Assembly (NCBI RefSeq): GCF_002269125.1 | Contig: NZ_NQKI01000001.1 | Coordinates: forward strand, 308,548-372,547 | DNA: 64,000 nt | Direction: 5' to 3' | Origin: Pseudomonas lundensis | GTDB lineage: Bacteria > Pseudomonadota > Gammaproteobacteria > Pseudomonadales > Pseudomonadaceae | In this document: positions 45,669 through 55,823 of the stretch, piece by piece | Layout of the letters: every line of letters begins with the position of its first letter | How positions within the stretch are numbered: the first letter of the stretch is position 1 | The notes under the pieces: generated by a model | What the model saw: the letters and a program-made list of their open reading frames with translations, nothing else | What the model was told of the DNA's origin: nothing | Databases searched by the model: none | Translations under genes and position numbers: made by a program

Positions 45669-48518
45669 TCAGACCTGCGCCAGCGCCTCGTTGAGCGCCT
45701 GCTCCAGATTCGCCTTGTAGCGCAGGCATAGATGGCTCGGGCTGTGGCTTTCGCCCAACAGCCCCGATAAATCCAGATCAGTGATGTAACAGCGGTAGCG
45801 CTCGGTTTCACGGCGCTGCCCGACAATTTCCCGTGCCACCGCTGCGTACAACTGATCGCCATGGTCCATCTGGCTGAACTCGCGCTGGTTGCAGAATAGC
45901 GTCACCCACTGCCCACCATGCGCGCCTTTGCCGATCACCGCTTGCACCTCGTAGTAAGGCGTCATCGCTGCGCTGACGGGAATGCGCCGCGCTTCGACGC
46001 TGCGCGCGCGCCCTTTGCCCGACGGCAATAGCTGGTAATACAACACGTCCAGTGGCGGGGCAGGGCTCTCGTCTTCCAACGGCTGGCACGCCTCACGCCG
46101 AAACAACGACGCCTGTAAAAAACGCTGCAAGGGCACCAGCAGACTCATTTCGTCATGAAACGCAACGGTCTGCTGCCACAGCACATTGCACTCGTCGAGC
46201 ACACTGAGCTCGGCCTCACCGTCATTCAGTCGGTAGAAGACTTGAATCGCCCCCGGCTTGCCCTTGGGCAGTATCAGCGCGAGGTCGTCCTCGCCCAAGG
46301 CCATCGGGTCCAGGTGCACCGGCCGATACGTCGCCAGACGCTGGCTCAAATAGCCGGCCAATGCATTGCGGTCGGCCAGCGCCACGTGGCGTACGTGTTC
46401 TTTGGCCAGTTCCAGCACATGTAAACGTTGCTCCACTTGCACCACATACCGCAGCGCTTGCCCGCTGGCACGTAGGGCCTGTGCCGTATTGAAAATCCCT
46501 TCCACCCGATTTGCGATGAATTGCGCCCGGTTGTGACACAAGCAGCGCACGCGCAACTGCGGGGTTGCGCGCCCTGCCGGTTGTGCATTGAGGTAATCCG
46601 CCAGGCATTCAAACAGCGCGTGTTCGCCGTCGAAGCGGCTGACGATGACTTCGTTCCAACTGTTGAGCGTGACTTGGTCCAGGGTCAGCACAAGGTTTTC
46701 GCGCACCCCGGCATAACTCAGTGAATCCGTGCGCTCAGTGGTCATCAGGATATTCATTTCACGGTGATGCTTGAGCGGGTCAATCCCGACGTTGACCACA
46801 ATCAGCACCTGCGACGGCACACTGGGTCGCAACAGTTGCGTTTCGTCCACCGCCCCCAGCGGCAAAGGGATCAGTTGTTGCAAACACCCCAGCAGGTTGA
46901 ACAGTTCGTACTCGCTGACATCCGTACTGCCAGGGTTGAGGGCCAGACGGGTACCGCTGTCGATGACCCCGTTGCGATGGCACCACGCCAGCAACTCCAG
47001 CAGCGCAGGGCTGCGCTTGATGACCGGCGTATGCTCCCACTCGTGAACCGCGAGGTTGCCGCGATAGATCCCCCAATGAAACTCGCCGGGCTCTTTCTTG
47101 TTCGGGGAGTGCACCAGTGTCAGCAGCTCTTGTGCCAGATTGGGCGCAATGCCAGGGTTGATGTGGTCGACTTTGCCGGCCTTGCGCTCAAACGCGGCGT
47201 ACAGCCGTCGTCCCAGCACATTCAAGTCGCGTTTGTTGGTCAGCCCGGCGGCTTGCTCATCGCGGGCAAACTGGCTCAAAAAGCGGTAGCTGTAATTGAG
47301 CTCATGCACCAACGCCCGGCGTTCATGGACCGCCTGTTCGGCCTTCCATGCCGGGCGACTGTCGAGCCAGGCCAACTGCCGCTCATCCCAACCCCATTCC
47401 CGCGCCAGACGCTCCAGCAACTGGCGCTGCCATTGCGTGCCACGTTGCGCGAGGTTGCCAGTCAACTTGCGGTTAACTTTCAGGTACAAACTGCGGCGCA
47501 CCAACTCCAGCCGCTCAACATCACCCCGCGCCTTGAGGTACTGCTCAATGCGCCGGTACACCACCACATACGGGTCGAGTTCATCAAGGTCCAACTGATG
47601 GGCATAGACCGCCTGCTTGAAGCGCAGGCTCAGGCACTGCACCTTTGGGTGCTCACTGGCATACACCTCGATCAACAGCAGTTTGAGCACCGACTTGTAG
47701 GGCGACTCAATCCCTTTGAATAACTGCCATAACCCGGCTCCCACGAACTCGCCGGGCGGGATATGTGCCAGATGCCCCAGATCGATGGTTTCGTCAGCCC
47801 GAATGAAGCGCTTGGAAAGCAGCGTGTGGGTAAATTCGGCGTAGTTGGCTTCCTCATTGGCCGGCACCCACCACCACATCGGGGTACGGCCTGCGAGCCA
47901 AATGGCGGTGCGATAAAACTCATCCAGCAATAAGTAATGCTGCGTCGTACCACAATCGTCCGTGCTCAGCCGGGCACCGCGTTCGCCCAGGGCAAAGCGT
48001 TGCGCATCAATCAGAAAAAAATGTGCGTCGGCCCCTAAACCGGCCGCCCAGGTTTCCAGCACCTGACATTTCTTGCGCAGTTCTTCAAGGGCCGGTTCGC
48101 TCAGGTTCGGGGCATGGCAAATCCACACATCCATGTCGCTCTGATCCGTCTGGGCTAACGTTCCCAGGCTACCCATCAGAAACAAACCATGAATCGGCGA
48201 CTGTGCGCCGGGCGTTCGCGTCTTATAAGAAAAGGAGCGCGTCAGGCGCTGGGCTTCGGCCAGGGCAGACGCGTCGGGCTCATACCCCGCGACGCCGGCT
48301 GGCGTACTCCCGGACACATAACCGGGTAATAACGGGTGATTCACATGAAAAAACAATGGCAGCAGGCTCAGCACCGTTTGCTGACGCGGGGTCAAGCCCT
48401 CCATTGCCCGCAGCAGGCGCGCACGATTGACGTGAAGAAACCGCTCACGCAATTGTGTGAGTGTCTGTCGATCAATACCTTCATTCAGATCTATCTGAAT
48501 GGCCTGGGTGCGCGTCAT
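45669..48518 (-). CDS. cyaA: Class I adenylate cyclase
   Basis: A 949-residue class I cyclase making cAMP for Vfr/Crp. The N-terminal catalytic half contains the nucleotidyltransferase-like motif FLMGSLGTLAQTDQSDMDVWICH (GS...DxD type; aspartates about residue 128). The C-terminal half is regulatory. It converges on rnk with only three bases between the stop codons. Confidence 0.95.
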   Translation of the reverse strand: MTRTQAIQIDLNEGIDRQTLTQLRERFLHVNRARLLRAMEGLTPRQQTVLSLLPLFFHVNHPLLPGYVSGSTPAGVAGYEPDASALAEAQRLTRSFSYKTRTPGAQSPIHGLFLMGSLGTLAQTDQSDMDVWICHAPNLSEPALEELRKKCQVLETWAAGLGADAHFFLIDAQRFALGERGARLSTDDCGTTQHYLLLDEFYRTAIWLAGRTPMWWWVPANEEANYAEFTHTLLSKRFIRADETIDLGHLAHIPPGEFVGAGLWQLFKGIESPYKSVLKLLLIEVYASEHPKVQCLSLRFKQAVYAHQLDLDELDPYVVVYRRIEQYLKARGDVERLELVRRSLYLKVNRKLTGNLAQRGTQWQRQLLERLAREWGWDERQLAWLDSRPAWKAEQAVHERRALVHELNYSYRFLSQFARDEQAAGLTNKRDLNVLGRRLYAAFERKAGKVDHINPGIAPNLAQELLTLVHSPNKKEPGEFHWGIYRGNLAVHEWEHTPVIKRSPALLELLAWCHRNGVIDSGTRLALNPGSTDVSEYELFNLLGCLQQLIPLPLGAVDETQLLRPSVPSQVLIVVNVGIDPLKHHREMNILMTTERTDSLSYAGVRENLVLTLDQVTLNSWNEVIVSRFDGEHALFECLADYLNAQPAGRATPQLRVRCLCHNRAQFIANRVEGIFNTAQALRASGQALRYVVQVEQRLHVLELAKEHVRHVALADRNALAGYLSQRLATYRPVHLDPMALGEDDLALILPKGKPGAIQVFYRLNDGEAELSVLDECNVLWQQTVAFHDEMSLLVPLQRFLQASLFRREACQPLEDESPAPPLDVLYYQLLPSGKGRARSVEARRIPVSAAMTPYYEVQAVIGKGAHGGQWVTLFCNQREFSQMDHGDQLYAAVAREIVGQRRETERYRCYITDLDLSGLLGESHSPSHLCLRYKANLEQALNEALAQV

Positions 48519-48703
48519 ATCAAACTCAAACCGGCTCGCTAGGCGAGAAAGAGAAGGGAGGCAACGTAGGAGGGAGTCTACAGCGAGACCATGAAAAGGC
48601 TTAGGGCGAAAGCGCTTTTGACGTCAGATTTTTTGCGGGGAGAAGAAGGAGAGCCCGCGGAATCCCTTATTCAACCAAGAGATTCCGAGGGCGATCAGTG
48701 GCG

Positions 48704-48973
48704 TCAGGCAAGTTCTGCCAACTTCACAGCCACCAGGGGTTTGGTGGTCAAAATCGACAGTGTCGTTTGCACGTGCTCAACAGCATCACGGCCCAGGCTG
48801 GTGAGGTAGCCCCCGTCCGGTTGGGTGATGAGGTCTTTTTCATGGAGCCGCTTGGCGGCAGCGATAAGCTTTTTGTCAGCTTCTTGATGGACTTTAAGCC
48901 CTTCTTGAGTGCTGTTCAGATCGAACAGTGCAAGGACTTCCAGTTCGGCAACCAACTCAGGGGTAAACGACAT
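48704..48973 (-). CDS. TIGR02647 family small DNA-binding-like protein
   Basis: An 89-residue protein with a start at 48973, GGAG six bases before. The family is restricted to gammaproteobacteria; the helical pattern (FDLNSTQEGLKVHQEADKKLIAAAKRLHEKDLI, here cut) suggests a winged helix. Function unknown. Nearby an ACTGT-N6-ACAGT dyad lies about 62 bases upstream of the start. Confidence 0.75.
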   Translation of the reverse strand: MSFTPELVAELEVLALFDLNSTQEGLKVHQEADKKLIAAAKRLHEKDLITQPDGGYLTSLGRDAVEHVQTTLSILTTKPLVAVKLAELA

Positions 48974-49357
48974 AAGGACTCCAGACTATGCAGGAAAAGA
49001 CGACAACGACCCTAAGGTGAGCCTGGTTGGCCTGACTGTCCAGTAACAGTTCTCGCCGGACCCGAGCCATTTGCCGCACCTGCCCCGCATCGTGCACGGG
49101 CGAGGCAATTGGAGTGTAGACCGCGAATAACAAAGTGCAGGCCTGTATGGCCGGGCGGTCTGAAAACACCTGTTCACGCCAACTTCACGCGCCATCGCTC
49201 CCTGCATGGCAAGGCAGCGATGACGGCGTTCGTTGTAAATCGTATTTCAGTTATATAAACATTCTTAAATAGTATTTTTAAGAATAATCGCGCCTCACTA
49301 CTATTGCCCCACGCCGACACGAACCCATCGGCACCTCATTTTTTCAGGAGCAACACC
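48974..49357. promoter_or_regulatory. Divergent control region before oscA
   Basis: A 384-bp stretch with no convincing gene. It holds an ACTGT-N6-ACAGT dyad at 49035-49050, an AT-rich segment at 49240-49290, and inside it a perfect palindrome ATTCTTAAA-N7-TTTAAGAAT at 49261-49285, 73-97 bases before the oscA start. The palindrome is a candidate operator for sulfur-starvation control; whether CysB or another factor binds it is not known. Confidence 0.45.
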
Positions 49358-49540
49358 ATGAGCGCATCTCTGCGTAGCGTTGACGGCCAGGACGAAGCCA
49401 CCATTCTGCGGGAAATCCAGAGCGCGCTACGTGACCTGCGCTTCGGTGCCGTGGAAATCACTGTGCACAACGCCCAAGTGGTTCAGATCGAACGCAAAGA
49501 GAAGTTCCGCCTGCAGAACCCGGGCCAAAAAAATAGCTGA
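49358..49540 (+). CDS. oscA: Small protein OscA (YezD family)
   Basis: A 60-residue DUF2292/YezD protein with an ATG at 49358 and CAGGAG upstream: [20 protein letters not shown] and [12 protein letters not shown] are the family core. OscA was described in Pseudomonas as needed for use of organosulfur compounds and for chromate tolerance, and lies first in the sulfate uptake operon, as here. Confidence 0.88.
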   Translation: MSASLRSVDGQDEATILREIQSALRDLRFGAVEITVHNAQVVQIERKEKFRLQNPGQKNS

Positions 49541-49608
49541 ATACCCCACGCGCCCTGTCTGGGGCGCCTATAAAAATTAAAAATACACGCTGCTCTGGAG
49601 CCACACCT

Positions 49609-50619
49609 ATGACCCTACGCCGTTACGCTTTGGCCGCGCTGGCCAGTGCCATTTTTGCTGGCTCCGCCGTGGCCAAAGACTACGAGTTGTTGAACGTTTC
49701 TTACGATCCAACCCGTGAGCTGTATCAGGATTACAACGCAGAGTTCACCCAGTTCTGGAAACAAAGCCACCCCGACGACAAGGTCAAAATTCAGCAGTCA
49801 CACGGGGGCTCGGGCAAACAGGCGCGTGGCGTGATCGATGGCTTGCGCGCGGATGTCGTGACCCTGGCACTGGCCGGTGACATCGACGAAATCGCCAAGT
49901 TGGGTAAAACCCTCCCTGAAAACTGGCAAACCCGCCTTCCGGACGCCAGCACCCCGTACACCTCGACCATCGTGTTCCTGGTGCGCAAGGGCAACCCGAA
50001 AGGCATCAAGGACTGGAACGACCTGACCAAAGATGGCGTGTCGGTGATTACACCGAACCCGAAAACCAGCGGCGGCGCACGCTGGAACTTCCTCGCTGCC
50101 TACGCCTACGGCCTTAAGGCTAACGGCGGCGATGAAACCAAAGCCAAAGAGTACGTACAAAATCTGTTCAAGCACGTGCCTGTACTGGATACCGGCGCAC
50201 GGGGCTCAACCATCACTTTCGTCAACAACGGTCAGGGAGACGTGCTGCTGGCGTGGGAAAACGAAGCGTTTTTGGCACTCAAAGAAGATGGCGGGGCGGA
50301 CAAGTTCGACATCGTCGTACCTTCGCTCTCGATTCTGGCTGAGCCACCGGTTGCCGTAGTCGACAAAAATGCCGATAAAAAGGGCAACGCAGAGATCGCC
50401 AAAGCGTACCTCGAACACCTGTACAGCCCGGCCGGTCAGGAAATTGCGGCTAAGAATTTCTACCGTCCTCGGGATGAGAAAGTCGCAGCCAAATACGCAC
50501 AGCAGTTTCCGAAGCTGGACCTTGTGACTATCGACAAAGACTTCGGCGGCTGGAAGACTGCCCAACCGAAATTCTTCAATGACGGTGGCGTGTTCGACCA
50601 GATCTACCAGGCGCAATAA
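49609..50619 (+). CDS. sbp: Periplasmic sulfate-binding protein
   Basis: A 336-residue solute-binding protein with a signal peptide (about 1-22, ending AVAK). Sbp signatures: [33 protein letters not shown], and [18 protein letters not shown] near the end. It delivers sulfate (or thiosulfate) to CysTWA. Confidence 0.95.
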   Translation: MTLRRYALAALASAIFAGSAVAKDYELLNVSYDPTRELYQDYNAEFTQFWKQSHPDDKVKIQQSHGGSGKQARGVIDGLRADVVTLALAGDIDEIAKLGKTLPENWQTRLPDASTPYTSTIVFLVRKGNPKGIKDWNDLTKDGVSVITPNPKTSGGARWNFLAAYAYGLKANGGDETKAKEYVQNLFKHVPVLDTGARGSTITFVNNGQGDVLLAWENEAFLALKEDGGADKFDIVVPSLSILAEPPVAVVDKNADKKGNAEIAKAYLEHLYSPAGQEIAAKNFYRPRDEKVAAKYAQQFPKLDLVTIDKDFGGWKTAQPKFFNDGGVFDQIYQAQ

Positions 50620-50663
50620 CCTGTGGGGCGTGCCTTTCAGGCATCGCTTAAAGCTAGAACATT

Positions 50664-50688
50664 AAGCCCGCAATCGGTTTGCGGGCTT
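50664..50688 (+). terminator. Hairpin between sbp and cysT
   Basis: AAGCCCGCAA (50664-50673) and TTGCGGGCTT (50679-50688) form a perfect 10-bp stem with a five-base loop. The tail is not a full T run, so it likely slows or protects the transcript and lowers permease levels relative to the binding protein. Confidence 0.6.
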
Positions 50689-50710
50689 CGTGCGTTAAAC
50701 AAGGACTTTT

Positions 50711-51529
50711 ATGTCGCGTCGTATCTCCCCCGTCATACCCGGCTTCGGGCTGACACTGGGCTACACCTTGGTGTATCTCAGCCTGATTGTGCTCATTCCT
50801 CTGGCCGCCATGTTCGTGCATGCCGCGCAACTGACCTGGGACCAGTTTTGGGCCATCGTCACCGCCCCTCGCGTATTGGCCGCGCTCAAATTGAGCTTCG
50901 GCACCGCTTTTGTTGCGGCACTGATCAACGGCATCATCGGCACCGTGCTGGCCTGGGTGCTGGTGCGCTACACCTTCCCGGGGCGCAAGGTCATCGATGC
51001 CATGATCGACCTGCCCTTTGCGCTGCCGACGGCAGTCGCCGGTATCGCACTGACCGCGCTGTATGCCCCGAACGGCTGGATTGGCCAATTCGCCACTGAC
51101 ATGGGCTTCAAAATCGCCTACACCCCGATGGGTATCACGCTGGCGCTGACCTTCGTCACGCTGCCATTTGTGGTGCGCACCGTACAGCCGGTGCTGGCCG
51201 ATATTCCGCGTGAAATCGAAGAAGCCGCTGCCTGCCTGGGCGCCAAACCGCTGCAAGTGTTTCGCCATATTTTGGTGCCCGCGCTATTGCCCGCGTGGCT
51301 CACGGGTTTCGCGCTGGCCTTCGCCCGCGGCGTCGGCGAGTACGGCTCGGTGATTTTCATCGCCGGCAATATGCCGATGAAAACCGAAATTTTGCCGCTG
51401 TTGATCATGGTCAAACTCGACCAATACGACTACACCGGCGCCACGGCCATTGGCGTGATGATGCTGGTGGTTTCCTTCATTTTGCTGCTGCTGATCAACC
51501 TGATTCAGCGCCGCATCGAAACCCCTTGA
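50711..51529 (+). CDS. cysT: Sulfate ABC transporter permease CysT
   Basis: A 272-residue inner-membrane permease with six helices and the ABC-permease EAA loop ([21 protein letters not shown]). Start [23 protein letters not shown] in part is typical. Works with CysW as the transport pore; 14 bp before cysW. Confidence 0.94.
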   Translation: MSRRISPVIPGFGLTLGYTLVYLSLIVLIPLAAMFVHAAQLTWDQFWAIVTAPRVLAALKLSFGTAFVAALINGIIGTVLAWVLVRYTFPGRKVIDAMIDLPFALPTAVAGIALTALYAPNGWIGQFATDMGFKIAYTPMGITLALTFVTLPFVVRTVQPVLADIPREIEEAAACLGAKPLQVFRHILVPALLPAWLTGFALAFARGVGEYGSVIFIAGNMPMKTEILPLLIMVKLDQYDYTGATAIGVMMLVVSFILLLLINLIQRRIETP

Positions 51530-51542
51530 AGGAGGCGTCACC

Positions 51543-52415
51543 ATGTCCAACACACCTATGAACGCAGCCTCCGTCGCCAACGATGCTCGCCGTGGCAGCC
51601 CGCTCTCGCGCCGGGTACTGATTGCCTTTGGCTGGTTATTCTTCGTCGTATTCCTGCTGCTCCCGTTGCTGATTGTGGTCTCGCAGGGCCTGAAGCTCGG
51701 TTTCGGCGCGTTCTTCGATGCCATTCTTGAACCTGATGCCCTGTCGGCCCTGAAACTGACCATCATCGCCGTTGTAATCTCGGTGCCGCTCAACGTGGTC
51801 TTCGGCGTCAGCGCGGCATGGTGCGTGAGCAAATACAGCTTTCGCGGCAAAAGCATCCTCGTGACACTGATCGACCTGCCGTTCTCGGTATCGCCGGTGA
51901 TCGCCGGTCTGGTCTACGTGCTGATGTTCGGCGCACAGGGCTTCTTCGGTGAGTGGCTGCAAGACCACGACATTCAGATCGTTTTCGCACTGCCGGGCAT
52001 CGTGCTGGCGACCATCTTCGTCACCGTGCCCTTCGTGGCACGCGAGCTGATCCCGCTGATGCAAGAGCAGGGCACCCAGGAAGAAGAGGCCGCACGCCTG
52101 CTGGGGGCCAACGGCTGGCAAATGTTCTGGCACGTCACAGTACCGAATATCAAATGGGGCCTGATCTACGGCGTGGTGCTGTGTACCGCACGGGCGATGG
52201 GCGAATTCGGCGCAGTGTCCGTGGTGTCCGGGCACATTCGCGGGGTGACCAACACCCTGCCGCTGCACGTCGAGATCCTCTACAACGAATACAACCACGT
52301 TGCCGCCTTCGCTGTGGCCACCCTGTTGCTGATCCTGGCGCTCTTCATCCTGCTGCTCAAGCAGTGGAGCGAATCCCGTATTAACCGCCTGCGCGCCAGC
52401 GCCGCAGAGGAATAA
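51543..52415 (+). CDS. cysW: Sulfate ABC transporter permease CysW
   Basis: A 290-residue permease with six helices, EAA loop [22 protein letters not shown], and [15 protein letters not shown] near the end. It forms a heterodimer with CysT. cysA starts three bases after its stop. Confidence 0.94.
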   Translation: MSNTPMNAASVANDARRGSPLSRRVLIAFGWLFFVVFLLLPLLIVVSQGLKLGFGAFFDAILEPDALSALKLTIIAVVISVPLNVVFGVSAAWCVSKYSFRGKSILVTLIDLPFSVSPVIAGLVYVLMFGAQGFFGEWLQDHDIQIVFALPGIVLATIFVTVPFVARELIPLMQEQGTQEEEAARLLGANGWQMFWHVTVPNIKWGLIYGVVLCTARAMGEFGAVSVVSGHIRGVTNTLPLHVEILYNEYNHVAAFAVATLLLILALFILLLKQWSESRINRLRASAAEE

Positions 52416-52418
52416 AGC

Positions 52419-53408
52419 ATGTCGATCGAAGTTCGTAACGTCAGCAAAAACTTCAACGCCTTCAAGGCGCTGGATCGCATCAATCTGGACATCCAGAGTG
52501 GCGAGCTCGTGGCCTTGCTGGGGCCGTCGGGCTGCGGCAAAACCACGTTGCTGCGCATCATTGCAGGCCTGGAGACCCCGGACGAAGGCAACATCGTGTT
52601 CCACGGCGAAGACGTCTCGGGCCATGACGTGCGTGATCGCAACGTCGGGTTTGTGTTCCAGCATTACGCGCTGTTCCGCCACATGACGGTGTTTGACAAC
52701 GTCGCGTTCGGCCTGCGCATGAAACCGAAAAAGGAACGCCCGAGCGAAAGCCGGATTGCCGAAAAAGTCCACGAGCTGCTGAACATGGTGCAACTGGACT
52801 GGTTATCGGACCGTTACCCGGAGCAACTGTCAGGCGGCCAGCGCCAGCGTATCGCCCTAGCCCGCGCACTGGCGGTCGAACCTAAAGTGCTGTTGCTGGA
52901 CGAGCCTTTCGGCGCCCTCGATGCCAAGGTGCGTAAAGAGCTGCGCCGCTGGTTGGCGCGCTTGCACGAAGACATCAACTTGACGTCGGTGTTCGTGACC
53001 CACGACCAGGAAGAAGCGATGGAAGTCGCGGACCGCATTGTGGTCATGAACAAAGGCGTGATCGAACAGATCGGTTCCCCGGGCGAGGTATACGAAAACC
53101 CGGCCAGCGACTTCGTGTATCACTTCTTGGGCGACTCCAACCGCCTGCACATTGGCGAAGACCAGCACGTCTTGTTCCGCCCGCACGAAGTGTCGTTGTC
53201 ACGCCATGAAATTGAAGAACACCACGCCGCTCAGGTGCGCGATATCCGTCCGCTGGGCGCGACCACCCGCGTGACATTGAAGGTTGAGGGTCAAAGCGAG
53301 CTGATCGAGGTGGAAGTGGTCAAAGACCATGACAGCCTGACCGGTCTGGCCCGTGGCGAGACGTTGTTCTTCAAGCCGAAGGTGTGGCAGAAACACAGCA
53401 GCCTGTAA
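52419..53408 (+). CDS. cysA: Sulfate/thiosulfate import ATP-binding protein CysA
   Basis: A 329-residue ABC ATPase. Walker A is GPSGCGKTT (about residue 35), signature LSGGQRQR, Walker [14 protein letters not shown]-loop [10 protein letters not shown]. The C-terminal regulatory part (about 240-329) is of TOBE type. It powers the CysTWA complex. A terminator follows. Confidence 0.95.
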   Translation: MSIEVRNVSKNFNAFKALDRINLDIQSGELVALLGPSGCGKTTLLRIIAGLETPDEGNIVFHGEDVSGHDVRDRNVGFVFQHYALFRHMTVFDNVAFGLRMKPKKERPSESRIAEKVHELLNMVQLDWLSDRYPEQLSGGQRQRIALARALAVEPKVLLLDEPFGALDAKVRKELRRWLARLHEDINLTSVFVTHDQEEAMEVADRIVVMNKGVIEQIGSPGEVYENPASDFVYHFLGDSNRLHIGEDQHVLFRPHEVSLSRHEIEEHHAAQVRDIRPLGATTRVTLKVEGQSELIEVEVVKDHDSLTGLARGETLFFKPKVWQKHSSL

Positions 53409-53426
53409 CCGCCAAACGGTTCACCC

Positions 53427-53462
53427 AAAGCCTGACGTCTTTCGATGCTCAGGCTTTTTTTA
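53427..53462 (+). terminator. Terminator after cysA
   Basis: AAAGCCTGA (53427-53435) pairs with TCAGGCTTT (53449-53457), followed by Ts. Confidence 0.85.
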
Positions 53463-53608
53463 TGCCTAGGAACACACCCCTTCCGTACCTGAGCCCTACA
53501 AAAAAAACGGCTACTTCACTCGTAAGTTACTGATCTGATCGGACATAAAAATCCGTCTTATGCACATAGAGTCCGACTTTTCTCTCACGACAAGTCGCAA
53601 GGATTCGC

Positions 53609-54241
53609 ATGAAGGAAAACCGAAGACCCATCAAGGCCCGCTCTTCCAGGTGGGCAACGGGCATCACCTATGCCTTGCTCAAAAGAACTATTTCCCCCAA
53701 TCAGATTTCAGTGGCCAGTGTGGTCTTTGCGTTGGCCGGTGCGGGCATATTGATAGCGGACAATGGCGTCATTGGATCAATCATGTGCGCCTTCGCTATT
53801 CAACTGCGTCTGTTGTGCAATCTATTGGATGGCATGGTGGCAATAGAAGGCGGGAAAAAATCCGACCTTGGCAGTCTCTACAACGAATTTCCGGATCGCG
53901 TAGCCGATAGCGTGCTCATCGTGGGGCTTGGTTATGCGATTGGTTATTCGGACCTTGGATGGTTTGGCGCCTTGGCGGCAGCCCTGACCGCCTACGTAAG
54001 GGTTTTTGGCGGCTCGATTGGCCTCGTTCAGTGTTTTGCAGGCCCCATGGCCAAACAGCACCGAATGGCGCTGATGACAGCAGCCCTTTTGCTCAATGCG
54101 ATTGAAACGCCAGCTTATGGCACTCACCACGCGTTATTGACCGCGCTGATCATCATCGTTGTCGGCTCGCTTATCACCTGTGGGACACGAACGCTCGCAA
54201 TCGCCAGACAGCTCAAGGAAAACGCCCATGTGGATCAGTAA
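53609..54241 (+). CDS. CDP-alcohol phosphatidyltransferase family membrane protein
   Basis: A 210-residue protein with several hydrophobic helices. The family motif D-G-x2-A-R-x8-G-x3-D-x3-D reads DGMVAIEGGKKSDLGSLYNEFPD: the motif Arg is Ile and the third Asp is Asn, so the motif is a variant of the usual one. Such enzymes move an alcohol onto CDP-diacylglycerol. It is first of a three-gene set with a plsC-like and a cdsA-like gene, so it likely makes a special phospholipid or polar lipid. The alcohol is unknown. Confidence 0.75.
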   Translation: MKENRRPIKARSSRWATGITYALLKRTISPNQISVASVVFALAGAGILIADNGVIGSIMCAFAIQLRLLCNLLDGMVAIEGGKKSDLGSLYNEFPDRVADSVLIVGLGYAIGYSDLGWFGALAAALTAYVRVFGGSIGLVQCFAGPMAKQHRMALMTAALLLNAIETPAYGTHHALLTALIIIVVGSLITCGTRTLAIARQLKENAHVDQ

Positions 54242-54827
54242 TGCTCTGATTTCAGTGCTTCGGGTCCTGATCGGGGTAAACGCCCGCTGGCAGAGCCCTC
54301 CAGACCTTACCCGCCAGCGCATTTATTTCGCCAATCACACCAGCCATATGGACACACTCGCCATCATTGCGGCGCTTCCACGCGAGGCTCGCATTAACGT
54401 GAAGCCCGTAGCAGCAGCCGACTACTGGGGCAAGAACGCATTTCTTTCGTATGTCTCAAAAAAAGGACTGAATGCGGTTTTGATCGAGCGTAAGCCAGGC
54501 GCGGATAAACCCGCACTGGAACCTATTTACGACGTACTGCGAGCGGGGCACTCCATCATTTTTTTCCCGGAGGGCACACGCGCCTGCCAGGCCCTGCCGG
54601 GCGACTTCAAATCGGGTCTGTTCCGGTTGAGCGAAGCATTCCCTGATGTCGACCTGGTGCCCATTTATTTGGAAAACCTTCATCGATCCATGCCTAAAGG
54701 CAAGCATTTCCCGCTGCCCATTATCTGCACGATCCGGATCGGCAATCCGCTGGAAAAAATCGCTGGCGAAGAGAAGCAGCCATTCCTTGAGCGGGCGCGC
54801 GAAGCCATCGTGAGGTTATCCAAATGA
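54228..54827 (+). CDS. 1-acyl-glycerol-3-phosphate acyltransferase family protein
   Basis: A 199-residue PlsC-type protein. The start at 54228 overlaps the previous gene by 14 bp; the longer frame from 54159 lies inside that gene. Catalytic NHTSHMD (HX4D, about residue 37) and FPEGTR (about 110) are present. It acylates lysophosphatidate or a related acceptor. The chain is short for PlsC, with at most one membrane helix at its start. Confidence 0.82.
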   Translation: MWISNALISVLRVLIGVNARWQSPPDLTRQRIYFANHTSHMDTLAIIAALPREARINVKPVAAADYWGKNAFLSYVSKKGLNAVLIERKPGADKPALEPIYDVLRAGHSIIFFPEGTRACQALPGDFKSGLFRLSEAFPDVDLVPIYLENLHRSMPKGKHFPLPIICTIRIGNPLEKIAGEEKQPFLERAREAIVRLSK

Positions 54828-55768
54828 CGTTTGAAACCAAGTTTCTGTGGTTCTTTGCCGGGCTTGCCAGTCTGCTGGCCATCGCCTCAATCATCAGTCA
54901 TGTACTGGCCAAGCGAGCCACCACAGAAAGTGGCATCGCAACGATCGAAAACCTGAATCAACGTGTGAATGCGTGGTGGGGGATGGTGATCGTTTTCTTT
55001 ACTTCATACCTGCTGGGCGGCAATGCAACCGTCATCCTTTTCGCCTTCATTTCTCTGTTTGCACTCAGAGAATTCATCACGCTGGCACCCACCAAAAGAG
55101 GCGACCATAACGCACTGTTTATCGCCTTTTTCATCCTTGTGCCGCTGCAATATGTGCTGATCGCGACCCACTGGTACTCGATGTTTACGCTGCTGATCCC
55201 TGTGTATGCCTTTCTACTCTTGCCCGCGATTGCGGTATTGAGTCAGGACACAGGGGGATTTCTGGAGCGCACGGCGAAAATCCAGTGGGGGGTGATGATC
55301 TGTATTTTCTGCATTAGCCACGCTCCCGCTCTGCTGATGCTGGAGCTGGAGGGATTCCAGGGACAGAACGCTCTGCTGCTGTTCTATATGGTCTTTGTTG
55401 TGCAGATGAGTGATGTCCTGCAGTACGTGTTTGGAAAGCTCTTCGGCAAACATAAAGTCGCCCCCCTGGTAAGCCCCTCAAAAACCGTTGAGGGCCTGGT
55501 GGGCGGCGGTCTGGCGGCGACCCTTATTGGCGGGGGGATGTTTTGGATGACGCCCTTCAGTTTCTGGCAATCACTGCTGATGGCGTTTGTGATCGTTGTG
55601 ATGGGTTTTGTGGGAGGGCTGGTGATGTCAGCAATCAAGCGCAGCCTGAGTGCCAAAGATTGGGGCACGCTCATCAAAGGGCACGGCGGAATGCTCGACA
55701 GGATGGACTCGGTTTGCTTCGCGGCACCGATCTTCTTTCACCTGACGCGCTACTTCTTCACGGCCTAA
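54824..55768 (+). CDS. CdsA family phosphatidate cytidylyltransferase paralogue
   Basis: A 314-residue multi-helix membrane protein, linked to the acyltransferase by an ATGA overlap. The family signature region is VSPSKTVEGLVGGGL, then IKRSLSAKDWGTLIKGHGGMLDRMDS near the C-terminus, with the conserved D in GHGGMLDRMDS. It makes CDP-diacylglycerol. In E. coli the ynbABC set has the same kind of members and YnbB works in glycolipid MPIase synthesis, so a dedicated lipid path is likely here too. Confidence 0.82.
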   Translation: MTFETKFLWFFAGLASLLAIASIISHVLAKRATTESGIATIENLNQRVNAWWGMVIVFFTSYLLGGNATVILFAFISLFALREFITLAPTKRGDHNALFIAFFILVPLQYVLIATHWYSMFTLLIPVYAFLLLPAIAVLSQDTGGFLERTAKIQWGVMICIFCISHAPALLMLELEGFQGQNALLLFYMVFVVQMSDVLQYVFGKLFGKHKVAPLVSPSKTVEGLVGGGLAATLIGGGMFWMTPFSFWQSLLMAFVIVVMGFVGGLVMSAIKRSLSAKDWGTLIKGHGGMLDRMDSVCFAAPIFFHLTRYFFTA

Positions 55769-55774
55769 CAGCCG

Positions 55775-55814
55775 CCCTGTGGTCGCCCCGCATTAGCTTC
55801 TGGCGACCACAGGG
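55775..55814. terminator. Bidirectional hairpin between cdsA-like gene and yheV
   Basis: CCCTGTGGTCGCC (55775-55787) and GGCGACCACAGGG (55802-55814) are a perfect 13-bp inverted repeat between two converging genes. Confidence 0.75.
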
Positions 55815-55823
55815 CTTGGGGTG

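Noticed and set aside
48957..49207. Minus-strand frames of 70 and 73 codons upstream of the TIGR02647 gene
   Set aside because: No recognisable motif or start site, and the two frames overlap each other; the stretch looks like a control region.
51636..52793. 385-codon minus-strand frame
   Set aside because: Shadow of cysW and the start of cysA.
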